This document shows, piece by piece, positions 10,440 to 23,820 of a stretch of DNA of 64,000 nucleotides (within the stretch, counting starts at the first letter, position 1; each line of letters opens with the position of its first letter). Under the pieces are notes generated by a model that saw only the letters and a program-made list of their open reading frames with translations, searched no databases and was not told the origin of the DNA. The stretch is taken from assembly GCA_043228905.1 (NCBI GenBank), contig JBHGNT010000018.1, positions 13,640,001 to 13,704,000 of the forward strand, read 5' to 3'. This DNA comes from Azolla caroliniana. Taxonomy: Eukaryota; Polypodiophyta. The position numbers and the translations under genes are program-made.

Positions 10440-10800
10440 ATGTGCCTCCGGAAAAGGAACCCCCGAAATGCCTTCTTCTTCTTCTTCTGCTTCTTCTTCT
10501 TCTTCTTCTTCTTCTGCTTCTGTGGGTGGGTGCTTTTGGTTTCCTTTTTGTCCTCTTCTGCTCTGCTACAGCAATGCAGAATTAGGGTTTCCTGGGTCTC
10601 CCTCCCTCCCTCCCTCCTCTTCGTCTCTCCTCTCCCTTCTTGCAAGTCCTACGATGACCACCTCTACCTTACCCTCCTCCACCAATTCATGACACCGATT
10701 ATTCGCCCACCTCATGTTTCTCTCGGATTCCAAACCCATTCCACAGTAAGCCCTCTCTACTCTCTCCTCCTCCTCCTCCTTCTCTAATCTCAAAAGATTT
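10440..10800 (+). promoter_or_regulatory. Probable 5' leader of the bZIP gene
   Basis: Pyrimidine-rich sequence with CTT/CTG repeats (10470-10525), CCCT repeats (10600-10618) and CTC repeats (10763-10785), typical of plant 5' UTRs. A donor-like CACAG/GTAAGC-type site lies near 10746. An acceptor-like TTTTGAATAGGCAG lies near 11590, before the start ATG, so a 5'-UTR intron is likely. This is inference only. Confidence 0.4.
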
Positions 10801-11661
10801 ATGGCTTGTGATATCTTCACACACTCAAGGACTGTGAATGACAGTACTGTTTTTTTTTGGGGTCTTATTGTTATGGCTATGATTTGCTTTGTTTGAAATT
10901 TCTGGTTTCCTAGTTAGCTTCTTATCATGTTATGGGTGTTTCATCCGATGAAACCAATAAACATGTTAAGCTGGAAAGGGATTATATGTGATGACTTGGG
11001 TGTATATTGGCCTCGATGCCATAGTACATTTAAGAGCTTTCTGTAAGGCCTGCCAAATATGACATCTATTTCATTTTGGAATAACATTCTCTTATTCTAT
11101 ACAGATATTTTGTGGGCAATCTTTGTTTCCAATGGATTGCATTGAATTAATTTTGTGCTTACATGACTCAATGCCTTAACTTAGAGTCTCCTATGAGTTC
11201 TAAGAAACACGATTCCTATTATAAGAAAAAAACAAAAAAGTTTTTTTTCTTCTAGTGAGGTAATTCGATCTCCAATGAGCTACATCGGAGCTTATTTTTG
11301 TGGAAATCATATCAATTCCATGTATCTTTTATTGTGAATGACATCGATCTTTTTCTATCAGGGTCATTGATCTGTGTTAATCCCTTTGGACAAAATGATA
11401 TTGCATAAATTTGTTTGAAAAACTATACTTAATCAGAACATAGCCCAGGACAAAAATTATACACGTGCATTTGTTATATTCATTCATAACGTTGTTCATT
11501 GAACCATCTTCTCTATTTCCTTGTATAAGGTTCACTTGAGAGACAACTATACATTGGATTTTAAATGGAATTTGTTACTTTTGAATAGGCAGTGACAGGT
11601 GTAGCTTTCTCAAAGGAATCACGCTGCCACAACACATTAGAAGGCATTTACACATTGACAC

Positions 11662-14600
11662 ATGGGTTTTGAATCACCCCCAGGCCGTTACTTTCAGAAT
11701 TGGGCTGATCATAGTCCTCGAGCTGAGACATCGACAAGTCTAGAAGGAGATGTGAAGGATAATACAGTAATCTTTTTGTTCTCTTTTGCACTTAATTTCT
11801 CATTAGTCTACGAATTATTTGAACAATAAGGTTGCCATAAGGTTTGACATGTGAAACTTGTGAATTTGCCAATTGTTTCAGCTCGAAAATGGAGGTGGAA
11901 GCGAATTAGCTCTAGCATCAGGGTCTTCTGATCATGATCGTGGAAAAGTACTCGATTCCAAGGTATTGTTTCCATGTCAACGTATTTTATGGAGTTCAGC
12001 TCATTGTCGATGTAGAGGAATAATGAGGTGAAATGATTTATTTTCCCCTATCCCATTGCTTATGTGCTGCTTGGATTAGGAAACATATGTGGAGAATCAT
12101 TGTACTTGCTAATTCTATATATAAGCCCCATTATGGCAAACCAATTTGTATGTTGCGGGTATCTAGAATGTTGGAGGAAACTTCCCTCATCAGTATTTAT
12201 GAATCATTATTAATTGGATACACCTTTTGATGGCTCAAGGGAGAAAACAATGCAAGTTTAATGGTGTAAATTATATTAAAAATTTGATTGAGTAGTCCTA
12301 GTAATGGAACTAAAATACCTTTAATTGCTCTCAAGTAGATCTACTATCTAACAAAGAAGAGTTGTCATCCCCCAGGGTTTGTTAATTTATTTTCTATTAT
12401 TAAAACATATAGAAACTCGAAATTACGTACAAACTTCATCCAAAGTTGCAGAATGTTATAATTGTTGTAGTGGAAACTTTATAGAAATGCCAGAGCAATA
12501 TTGCAGTATATTGTATTTGAAAGTCTCCAATGCTTTAGTCATTCAGAGTGAGTACTACTGGAACACACGAGAATTCTTTAGTTCTAATCTGTTTTCCATA
12601 TGTTATGATTATATTGTTTTAACAATTTTCCATGGATTTCATTGTAAGATACATGTTTCTATTCTTCAAAACCTGAAGTGTGTTCTAATCTGTTTTCCAT
12701 ATGTTATGATTATATTGTTTTAACAATTTGCCATGGATTTCATTGTAAGATACATGTTTCTATTCTTCAAAACCTGAAGTGTGTATATCTGGAATATCCC
12801 AGGTCCTTCGGCGTTTGGCCCAAAATCGTGAAGCAGCTCGGAAAAGCCGATTGAGGAAGAAAGTAATCATTTATTATTATTATCCTGAGCTCTGTTAACA
12901 CACATCTAAGCATTGGTTTTATTATAATTTGGTGTCTTTCAACCAAATCAATTGCCTCTTTTCCAGGCTTATGTGCAACAGCTTGAATCAAGTCGACTGA
13001 AGCTCAACCAACTAGAACAAGAGCTTGAGAGAGTTAGGCAACAAGTAAGATCATTGCTGAGAGCACATGCCATTAGTAAAATGCAAAGACACTATGCTCT
13101 TTAACTAGTTTCAAGTTTATTTTCAGGGAATGTTCATGGGGGCCTCCTCAGGGGATCAAAGTCATCCAGGTATTTCAATAGATTTGTAATGTACTTTTAT
13201 TATTATTATTATTTTTAGATCCATAACTGAAAGGGAAAAACTTCAAAAGCTCCTGATCATTCTTTTTTTCTCCCTAGCTGGTGTTTTTGCATCAATCCCC
13301 CTCTACTTTTCTCCCTAACTAAAATGATACTTTAGAGTTAATAACTTATTTCTTAGGCCACGTGTTTAGGTGTTTTTGCATTTGACATGGATCATGCACG
13401 CTGGATTGAGGAACAAAATCGTCATGTGTCTGAGCTACGGTCTGCATTAGCTGCACATGTGACTGATAACGATTTACGTGTACTTGTGGACAATGGTGTT
13501 TCACATTACGACGAGCTTTTTCGGCTCAAAGGAATTGCTGTAAAAGCAGATGTTTTCCACATTGTATCTGGGATGTGGAAAACTCCAGCTGAACGTTGCT
13601 TTATGTGGATGGGTGGTTTCCGTCCTTCCGAAATTTTAAAGGTATCCATCCTTCTCTCTCTTTCCACAAATCTGCAAGTTATAGCTGGGGAATGGAAGTC
13701 TTAGTTTATAGATTAAGTTACCTCCATCCATTCAGCTTGTTGAACTTCATCATTATTGTTATAATGCGTGAGGATTCATTACAAAACCTTGGCCATGTGT
13801 GACATAAAATTTATGAGGCAAGTTACTTATTGTAAAGATGTATCTCAGGTTAATTTATGCCCTGACATGGATGTATTTTTTCGCAATTTGTCATTGTGAA
13901 GTACTGGTCAAGGAAAGTGTGAATATGGGTATTTTAATGGTGTTTGTAGACTAAATTGAACTAATTTATGATGGTGGCTAAATTTATGATGACAATGCAA
14001 GTCTTGTTGTGGATTTTTTGAGTAGTTTGCTCATGAAACCCTGAGATAGTGCATAAAAAGAATATTAGTATCACATAATTCTGGGCTTTGTTTTTGGATC
14101 AGATCTTAATTCCACAGCTCGAACCCCTTACAGAGCAGCAACTGCTAGCGGTATGTAATCTTCAGCAATCATCACAACAGGCCGAGGACGCATTGTCACA
14201 GGGGATGGAAGCCCTTCAGCAAAATCTTGCTGATACGCTGGCTGCTGGCTCGCTTGGAACATCGAACGTTGCCAATTACATGGGTCAGATGGCTATGGCC
14301 ATGGGCAAACTTGGAACACTCGAGAACTTTGTTCGCCAGGTCTATACCCCATGCCAATGTCCTTTCTGTTTTGTAACATGAATGACTAACATAGCGAAAG
14401 ACTTCGAAATACCATGTTTTATTTATTTTGTTTCACTAACCCCACGTCGCCTTTTCCCTGAAGTTTTTGTTAATTTACCAAAATGCCCTTGTGCCCCCCC
14501 AACCCCCTTTTGGAGCAATTATATAGTCAGCACAACTCATTGCTTTTCGTCTCAAGTTTGATGTGGTATTTGAGCAATTATATGGCCAATTTCTCCCCTT

Positions 14601-14987
14601 ATTTCTCTCTTTCAAGGTTAACCAAGTGCATTTGGGGAAATAAAGAAACAACTATGGGTGTTTAGGGGAATAAAGAAAAACCCAAGGAGGGTATTTGGGA
14701 GTTTACCATTCATTATTTCCACATATTTTACAACTACAACACCACCTTTATATGTTTGATTCTTGAAATATAGAGGATATGCTTTCTACATTTCCCCTTT
14801 TCACATGAAATGTCCTTTTTTGCTTTTATTTTGGATACAGGCAGACAATCTTCGACAACAAACGCTTCAGCAAATGAACCGGATCCTCACAACAAGGCAG
14901 GCAGCTAGAGCATTGCTAGCTATGGGAGATTACTTCTCACGTCTCCGAGCATTGAGCTCTCTTTGGGTAGCTCGACCACGTGAATGA
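11662..14987 (+). CDS. TGA-class bZIP transcription factor (8 coding exons)
   Basis: DNA-binding factor of the TGA group, which recognises TGACG (as-1) elements and, in known members, works with NPR1/ROXY-type partners in the nucleus. Exons by GT/AG sites: 11662-11766, 11882-11962, 12803-12862, 12967-13044, 13127-13169, 13370-13641, 14103-14339, 14841-14987. All join in frame to 340 aa, the usual size. The bZIP region spans residues 63-108: N70REAARKSR78 basic region, then leucines 88, 95 and 102. The DOG1 domain starts near 130 (DHARWIEEQN, KADVFHIVSGMWKTPAERCF). The C-terminus ends in DYFSRLRALSSLWVARPRE. The CNLQQSSQQAEDALSQGM segment has one Cys, lacking the second redox Cys known from TGA1. 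The N-terminus (MGFESPPGRYFQNW) is short; the first ATG after the likely leader intron was chosen. AATAAA is at 15039. Confidence 0.95.
12581..12782. repeat. 101-bp tandem duplication in bZIP intron 2
   Basis: Two head-to-tail copies (12581-12681 and 12682-12782), each beginning GTTCTAATCTGTTTTCCATA. I see one substitution (ACAATTTTCC versus ACAATTTGCC). The second copy ends 20 bases before the acceptor of the bZIP exon at 12803. Confidence 0.92.
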
Positions 14988-15049
14988 GGAAGTATTGATT
15001 AGAGACATCGAAAAAAGGTGTTATCAGCATTGTTGTGCAAATAAAAAAT

Positions 15050-18000
15050 TTAACGAATTTCTGTGGATTTGTGGAAACCTTCGTGCTATCAGTTGATAGC
15101 TGATACCGTAGTAGTCATCAGAGCTTAATTGCATGATCAGTCAACAAACCAGAAAAGGTTGAAAATTGATGAGAAGCTATCGCTAATCCGTACAACTTCA
15201 ATGTGAAGTATTGCATCATTATTTCCTTCGAGCTTCTAACGACACCAGAGGTTACAGTCCCCCCTTCCCGACTGTTTTCAGCCCTCAACGGCTCTGTAAG
15301 AGTTTCTGTTGTTCTTAATGTACTCTAACATTTCTAGAAACTAAATAATTGCTAGGAGGTATTGGTCGACTTTGTAATCAACCATTTGTTCTGTCAGGCA
15401 ATTACCTGACATCATGTTAGTATAGTCAAGTCACCTGCGATCACAGTACTCTATTAGATTAGAGGTACTACTTGTAAAATGTTTTTAATAATGTCAAATA
15501 GAAGAAACTCCATGGTTGTACTGTACATCTGTCATATTCGGCTTCCAAATTGGGACAGTGTTTTGCTCTTATATTCCAGGCTTAGGAATTCAATAATTTG
15601 TATGATTACTAAAGGGTCAATGTCGTTGAATTTATCAAACAACCGACATGTATGTATACCATGGGTGGTGTTGAATGAATGAAGCATTGAATAGCTGGAA
15701 TGAAGTCAATAGAATAAATTGATGTTTCATTGGCCAAAGTCAATGACCTGGGGAGAATCATAGTGAGAATCACATAATTTTGGAATAGAAGTTTAGTTTT
15801 TAAATATTATCCAATTGTGAGTACTATTAGAATTCTTATATTTAACTAGCATAATCATGGATCATAATATTAACAAATTTTCCTTGAGCCTATGTTTTCC
15901 TTGAGTTTTCTTTGAAGGTTTATTTACAAACTATGTGAGATGAGCTACAATATCATGTATGAATGAACAACTACCATCTTTATTTTTATCACATGAAATT
16001 TTCTTCAATTTTGTTTCATATGCTTTTAGAGCATAATTTACTAGCATGATATATTTAAAGATTCAAGAAAACCTTTTTTTAATACTTAAAAAAGGATCTT
16101 GACATGCACTTTCCATTTGATGAAACTAACTTTGTTGGACTCACTTGAGATTTCATGTCCTTAGAACCCCACAAACACTTTGGGTGTGTGAGTGTGCATT
16201 CTTTTCAGATAAGATGTTTAAAGAAATTGGCACTTCTAGTCGTATATGTATAATGTCAAGAGTGTGAGCAAGAGTATCATTGGGTATGGTTCCGAAATTG
16301 TTCCCACCATTGTTGTGCAGTTTCCCTAATTTCTAGGTATATGCTCATTTACTATAATTAGTTTTCATAGGTAATCTAATATATAGGTTATTGGTTTATG
16401 TCTCTAAAAGAAATAAAAGCTAACAAACAATTCATGAGTAGGCAATGTGTAGGTTGATGCCTCATAAATTGTCCTCCATAGTGGTAGGATCACTCAAAAT
16501 GTATGATCCTTATAGAAATACGTGATGACATTGGTAACTATGGTAGGTTCGTACTATGCCTTGCTAGGCCTAAGTGTTGTGAGGGACCTAATGGGTGAAC
16601 AATGACTACTATGGTAATCGCCAATAGAGAAGGTAAACCAAAGAGGTGTCAGATTGATACATTCATGACATTATGATATCAATCCAATCTACTTATCCTG
16701 CGATGTTGTATGATTCAACTATCTTTGTTATTAATACGATGTGTTTTAGGGCAACAACCAAGACAAATGAGTTGTAGGGAGCCCTAACAACAATGTAAAT
16801 GAGGATGCTTAAGACCATGAAGCTAGAGAAAGATATAGCAAGGCAATGAAGTGTGAAAAGGAGCTACCTAATTGTAGTTTATCAAATAATATGGATATTA
16901 TGGGGATGGCAAAATTTGAAAACACCATGATGGGAAGAAAGGGCAACAAGTCAATGATGATTTTACTTTCAGCATTTTCATTTATGTCCAATTCAACTGT
17001 TGAGTGTTGTTGATAGAGCATGTCATTTTCTTTTAACTAGAGAGTGTCGTCAATAAAGCATGACATTTTCTTTTGTCTCAAGGGTGACCTCGAGAAAGGA
17101 TGCCTTTTTCTTTTAAAGCTTGAGTTTTTTAAGCGAGAGAAAGAGATAAACGATATTGTATATGATGCATTCAAACACATACATGTGGATGTGAGGTGGC
17201 AAGCTCTCTCTCATGATGATTGTGACATTTACGAAACTTTTATCAAGTAAAGATGCTTTTTGGTAATGTCTACATAAAATAATTATCATTCTACATGACA
17301 TGAATAGAGAATAAAATTTTAATGTTTGTTGCATCTCCTTAATAATAACAACAATAATGTTGTGTGTCAAGTTTCAATTATTTAACAATTGATTGGCATG
17401 AAAAAGTGGGAACTATTTCATTCTTTATAATTGAGAAAGTATAGACAATATCGTAATATATAATACAAATCCGACAAAATAGAATTCTACTTCGATGAGG
17501 TTAGAAACTATTACTTTACACCAGAGATTGAAAGTTAATAAAACTTCATAGGATCATTGGTTGATTCAAGAATTAACATCATTTGAACAAGAGATGAACC
17601 AATCAATGAACGACTTAATCTTTACATACAATGGTTTTATGAAGGATGTTTGCCGCTTGTGTATCTAAATGTTGATTTCATCATATCAACACAAACCTAT
17701 AACCGATCAATGCATACCAACCTGATTTCTTAACTCAACAAGAGGAAAACACCTATGAGTTTGGGAAGTTAGAGAAAACCTTGGGTTTGTTCAAACTAGA
17801 TTGTTGCTAGACAAATCGGAGTCTAAACTGAACATGGGACACATTGTTAGAGGCTAGAGCACATGTGTTACACTAAGACTCTGACCATCCTCAAATACCC
17901 GAAATGAAAACAAAAAATTAATGCCTCATTTCCACTTCAAAGCACAGTTTGCCACAAAACCCTCAAGTCCATACAACATGTAGGTTAGATTTGGTTCGAA

Positions 18001-18550
18001 GACATGGCCCAATGAAATGATGCACAACCTACAACCCGAGATAACGTTTAAAAAAAAAGTTCACACGATGTTTGAGTAAATTGGTAGTGGACCACAATGT
18101 TCTCATGCAAAGGCAATATACACCATATTTCTTCCCCAACAAACTCCATCTCTCCACGTGACCACAGTCCTTGCATTGCATCTGAATTTATGTAGATGCT
18201 ATTTGTGACGAGTGAGGAGTGGACTAGAGCCGAGATCAATGTAGTAATAGTAAGCCAAAAAGCTCAACGGGTTGGGAGTAGCTTGGGGACACACACACAC
18301 ACAGATGGGTGGCTTCTCATGAGAGGAAATTTATGTCTTTCCCCTGTTTGCCCGAAGGAGTATATACATATATGTATGGCTCGACCCAAGGCGGAGACAT
18401 GTATGCGATCGACGAATCAATGAATAAAGAAACCAATCAACCAATGAATTAGTGTTGTTAATTCACTAAAATATCGTGGGTAGCAATAAGTGTGTCTTAT
18501 GTAAAAAAAAAAAAATGGCCTCTATGTCAAAATCGAGTGGAAAAGCAGAA
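15050..18550. other. Gene-free interval between bZIP and CASP-like genes
   Basis: AT-rich, with no coding region or element ends that I can support. The first few hundred bases are the 3' flank of the bZIP gene. A (CA)n run lies at 18290-18303. Confidence 0.6.
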
Positions 18551-18599
18551 GAAAGAAAGTGAGTCATGGAAAAAGGCCTCCGAGGTCTCGCCATTGCTC

Positions 18600-18628
18600 T
18601 CTCTCTCTCTCTCTGCAACCGAATACTC

Positions 18629-18672
<44 letters not shown>
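18600..18672. repeat. (CT)n, (TG)n, (AG)n microsatellite block in 5' leader
   Basis: Three adjacent dinucleotide runs directly upstream of the CASP-like start. They keep the reading frame open back to an ATG at 18559, giving a meaningless SLSLSL-CVCV-RERERE peptide, so that upstream ATG was not chosen. Confidence 0.9.
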
Positions 18673-18676
<4 letters not shown>

Positions 18677-18702
18677 GTATAGTCGACAGGGTGCTATCAG
18701 CT

Positions 18703-20611
18703 ATGACCCAGAGAGCAGGTGAAGAAGACGTGGAGGAGCAGCAGCTCCATGTCCATGTCCATGTCCATGGTAGAGAAGATGGACAGCTCCATGATGATGA
18801 TGATGATGCTGATGATGGTAGCGGTAGTAGGGATCACGATGCGAGAATTGCAGTAGACACAGCGGCATCCCCCCTCCCCCAAATCTCATCAGACAGCCCG
18901 CATGTTAAAGAAGAAGAAGAAGATGATGATGATCCTCCTCCTCCTCCTTCCAAAGCCGCCATACCTCCTTCGTCGGATGCAGACGTTGAACCAAGACACA
19001 ACAGCCTGTCATCAAACCTTCACTCTGATGAGCTCGCAGAGGTAGAAACACGTAAAGACCCCCCCAATGAAACCCCTCAAATCACCCCTGAGACCACTGA
19101 CAATGACACCGCTTATACATCTAAAGAGAACGAGGATAGTGCCCCTGCCCCCACTCTTATCCCCGCCTCCCGTCAAGATCAAAGTCAAGAAGGAAAAGAT
19201 CAAGGCCTAGTTCAAGTTCAAGAAGGACATGGACAAGAACAACAAGGTCCAGATCAAGTTCCAGGTGAAGATGGGAAGGCTACAGTCGGCCGTTCTATCC
19301 GATCTAGCATCCCCGCGATTACAAAGACTCTACGATCAGTTACGGATAACATTTCTTTCTCCATACGGGCTTCTTCTAAACTCAGATCTCCCCCTACATA
19401 TGGCTATAAGAGTGGACGGTCTTTACACATGAGGAGCTCGGAATTGAGTGTTCGATCTGGCGCTACCGTACTTTCCCTTGTTGCCTTTTCAGTCATGGCT
19501 GCAACTGCCGAAGAACGCCAAGGTGCTGGAAGCACGTTCAAGATGAAGTTCAATGATTTCGATTCCTACAAGTAAGCTATGTGAACAACAGAATAGCAGA
19601 CAAAAAATTACAGCTCTGAATTTTTTTTCTCTTTATTTCCTTGATAATGCCCCTAAAATTTTGTTGTATTCCTTCTTGCCCCTTGGAGCACTTGGTTCAT
19701 TTAATCATTCGATGACGTGGTTTAGCCCCCCTCCAGAGTTTCACTTTATTTCCTTGGAATGCCCCAAAACTTTTGTTGTCTTCCTTCTTGTGCCTTCAAT
19801 CACTTGTTCATTTTAATGATTCAGAGCCGCGGTTTTTTTAGCATTATCTTGTAAGTTGTAAGTCATAAAAGAAATACAATACTTGCATAAGATCTTTAAT
19901 TGTAACAGACCTGTGAAGTTCTATATACATTTTGTAATGTCTGTATGTTTTCAAATTTGCGGCTATATAAGTTTGGCCATCATCAATAAAATTCAATGAA
20001 CGATGTATTTCTTGGAACACATTAGATATGCTAAAAGGGATGAAGAAGAAAATCATCAACACCAGGTGCTAAACTATTGATCTTTGTCTGTTTACACAGT
20101 TATCTGGTAGCTATCAATGCTATTGTGTTTACATATTTTGTGAGCCAACTAGTTTTTATTGCTCGCTTAAATCTCAAGGGCGACTTATTGTCTTACGACA
20201 AGAGGCTCATACTGTATGTTGTTGATCAGGTGAGACTTTTATTGCAATATCTATTGGGTATATATAACTCTGGCATCCTAGTCTAAACACATCCGATCCA
20301 ATGTAATCCACTTAGGGAGCATCTAAAATGCAAGAAAAACCTAACAAAATTGCAATTAAAAATAGGTATTCATATTTTAGGTTCTGGCATTCTTATCATT
20401 TTCTGCAAGCACGGCTGCCGCTACAGCCGCCCACCTGTGTCGACGCGGCTTACCTAATATATGGCCACCTGCTTGCTCAACATGGAAGCTTTCGCTTTTT
20501 TGCACGAAGGCCGACATTGCCGTGGCAATAAGCTTCTTCGCCTCGTTTTGTGTCATTGGATCAGCTCTTTATTCCGGCCATCACTTGTCAAAATTGATAG
20601 AGTTTATCTAA
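18703..20611 (+). CDS. CASP-like membrane protein (CASPL4-like, DUF588)
   Basis: Four-span plasma-membrane protein of the CASP-like family, relatives of the Casparian strip scaffold proteins; the CASPL4-like role is not defined. Exons 18703-19571, 20100-20229 and 20381-20611 join in frame to 409 aa. Residues 1-250 are a low-complexity cytosolic region with a His-Val repeat, Asp runs, KEEEEDDDD followed by a proline run, and Gln/Glu-rich segments. TM1 is about 254-269 (SLVAFSVMAATAEE), followed by the family motif FNDFDSYNYLVAINAIVF that starts TM2 (291-311). TM3 is about 324-352, with the conserved Asp in YVVDQVLAFLSFSAS. TM4 is 378-399 (DIAVAISFFASFCVIGSALY). Exon 1 ends within the Asn codon of that motif. 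The ATG at 18703 was preferred over 18559 because the latter reads through microsatellites. AATAAA is near 20988. Confidence 0.92.
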
Positions 20612-20999
20612 GAAAACATGGTGAAAAAACGTTAGCACGTTTGTTTCTTCTTGGCCATATATTTAGGCCAAAGGTAAAGGAGATGGACAAGCACTTGTTT
20701 CCATATGTTTGGCCTACAGGGTGCTCTTCATCTTTCCAAAGAAAAGATGGCTTGATGAAATGATTATAAGCATATATTGCCTATGCAAGGAGAGGCTTCT
20801 TTTAATTTCCAACAAGGTCTATAGATATGTCAGTATATCTGTGAACACCTCCAAAGGTATACTATGTTGACCCACCATATCAAAGGCGTTCAAGGCTTAT
20901 TCAAAAGACTGTAATCTGTAATCTTTGATTTTTATGGCAATCTGTAGGCACCAGATTTAAATGGTACCCATGTATATCTAATTCGTCAATAAAAATCCA

Positions 21000-23263
21000 C
21001 TGTAAACCCCCTTAACTAAATGCATGGTCTATGTATGATTAGAGATTATGAGTGTCAACTCTGCTCGCGTCAAGACACACACATTACTTTGTATATAATA
21101 TACGCAGACCAAAAACTCTAAAGCCCAAACAAATATTTCTGTATGAGTGTTCATTATTTGATATTTATTTGACATCCTCATTTATATCCAGTATTAGTCT
21201 TCTCTACATCCTAAACAATGTGTTTGTAATATACAAATCTTCTCTCTATATGATTTGTGCACGGTTTATAGGTTGTTTTATGTACTTCTATTGACTGCTC
21301 ATAAGCGGCTGTAACATAGCTTTTTTATCTGAGCTATACATGACATGTTGAGCTCGCTATGGAAAAAAATAATGAGAACCTTGGTATGTACTCTTTGTCA
21401 CAAAACATTTATCAGTTAGCATGGTTTTTCTGGTGGATCTTATTCTATTAGATTTATGCTTCTCATTTTCACATATAGAAATGTTTCATCTACTATTTCT
21501 TGTTTGTGTTCTTCTTTTTGATGATAGTTTCTTCTGATATGATGTGGTCCACATTTTAGTGTAAACTGGTTACGTCTGTCTGGATAAAGCCAATGGATAT
21601 TGCAGGTGGTTTTTTTCTCAGTTTCATTTTGCAAGAATAGACAACATTCAGTCTCATGTTATAGCTGAATTTTTAGAATAATTGTGACTGATTGAGTGTT
21701 CGGATTCTTATTGTTTGTTATTGTTTTCTTCATCTATCAGTATTTTATCTTTTAACACCTGTGTGAACAGTGGTGTTTGATCACTAACTGGTCAATCAAT
21801 GGTGTTATGGAAAGGAATGTTGAATTGTAGACCGTTATAGAGAGACTGTCTCAAAATATTTTGTATATTCCTCTCTGAATGTTTCCACAATATGGGTATC
21901 AACATCCATTGTCACCAAAAGGATAGGTGTAGCCCAAATTGGTGAGCTAGGGCCTTTGCCCAAAGGTATTTTTGTGGCATTAAGATGAATGTACCAAATA
22001 TCTTATACCAAATTGGTAAATTGGACCTAGAAATGACGTCAACAACATTCTGTAATCCGTGTTCTCGACTTGGACAAAAAATATTCAAAAACTCATCTCA
22101 ACTTTTGGTCATTGGTCGTGTACTTTATAGATTGAAGTAAGCATCAACTTATCATAATCTTGTGGATTCATGACATGAGAATTATACCTCAATACCAAAA
22201 AAATAATTGAAGAGATAATCAAGGCACATGTTAGGAAAATATTATATCCTTGTTTAAAGATTACTAGTAGTTTTTTGTTCTAGGCATTTCTCATGATTCC
22301 ACAACTAAAACGTGTCACTCGTTATTATTGGGATGGTGCATCTTGGCCAAGGTCTCTTAACCATTCATGATTATGCATGATTTGTAGTGTTTACGACCTT
22401 GATTGAAACCTTGGAAAATAATGCAGTGTTGAAGGCTTCCGTGAGTAAGTTGTATTTATGGCAACTTGGATATGGTGAAGCACACGAGAAACTTGCCAAT
22501 CACAATTGTATGATGTGAATTGAGCACAAAAAACTCCGTTAAATGTAAGGGAACCTTAGTGATACCTTGTATGACTAGAAACATGTCAATGTTGTAAATA
22601 ATTTTTTAAGAGCAGATGTATCTATGGCCCATGACTTTGTTGTGCATAAATTTTCATTTCACTCACATCTCGCATCAATGTGTATATTTTCCCCTCCAAT
22701 GCTTCCTAAGAGAGATATAGATTTTACTATAATCTCAGGAAGTTAAATATGACCTATGAAACAAAAAATATAACATTTTCACGAAATACATATGAAAGTT
22801 AGTAGTGACACTTGATGTTCAAGAACTTTACCAATGAATGTTGCAATCAAGACTGTACTCTCTGAATGCGAGAGAAATTTGTGCAATGATTGGGTTTGGT
22901 TGAAGATGGGTAGAAAGCATAGTTGACTCTGATCATGGCAGAGCATTGTGCCAAAGTGTAATACTCCAACTCCCAAACTTGTTTAGGGCAAATTGTGTGC
23001 ATAGTGAACTACTCCCATCAGTTATGCTCTAACACCTCATCTCACATCGTTGTGAGTGTGACCTAAGGAAGCAATTATTCAAATGGTTGGGATAGGCTTA
23101 ACATGTGGGTGTGTGCGGTTGGAAAAAGGTCAAATTCATAAAGGAATCTATTGATGCATTATGAAGCTAGTGCGTTGCACCCCATTCTTCCAAATTAAAT
23201 TTTCATACTTGCTTTTATATGTCGTTTGGATTGTTTTTCTTGCTTTTCATGTGATACTAGGAA

Positions 23264-23335
<72 letters not shown>

Positions 23336-23810
23336 ATTTTTGCGATTGCACTCTCTATCGGTAATGAAATTCTACACAGATACAAGTGTTGGAAAACCCT
23401 TGAACAGAGATCCACAATGAGATATAAAATGTTTAAATTGGTTTTTTGTGTTGTTGTTCGCAGCAGTAGAAACAAAGAACCTTGCGTTGTCATTTAGACA
23501 CCTACTCAACATGAATTGCATGGCTCTTATGATATTCTTCATCTTCATTTTCTTCAAGCGCGCGAGGTCTTGTTTTCTCTCTTAGTCATGGAAAAGTTCT
23601 TTTATCATAGTTTGATACAACATCAAGGATAGAGGACATGAACATGACTTCTTCACAATGTATGGGGGACATTGATATGGAAACAATTGCTCCAAATAAG
23701 ACAAAATTATATTAGAATGCCATGGCCTAAGTAAAGAAATATGATAAATGTTGGTGATGTAATGCAATGGTTGCATGTAGTTGACCATCTTGCTCGTTGG
23801 AACATTAGTG
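21000..23810. other. Gene-free interval
   Basis: AT-rich sequence without supported coding regions. It includes a long (AG)n run at 23266-23332. Confidence 0.6.
23266..23332. repeat. (AG)n microsatellite
   Basis: More than 30 uninterrupted AG units. Confidence 0.95.
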
Positions 23811-23820
23811 TCCTATTTGG

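Noticed and set aside
10387-10692. Ser-rich open frame before the bZIP gene as a separate gene
   Set aside because: It is a translation of CTT/CTG repeats in the probable 5' leader, with no further protein features.
18559-18702. Upstream ATG as start of the CASP-like protein
   Set aside because: The added 48 residues are translations of CT, TG and AG microsatellites. The ATG at 18703 gives a sensible start.
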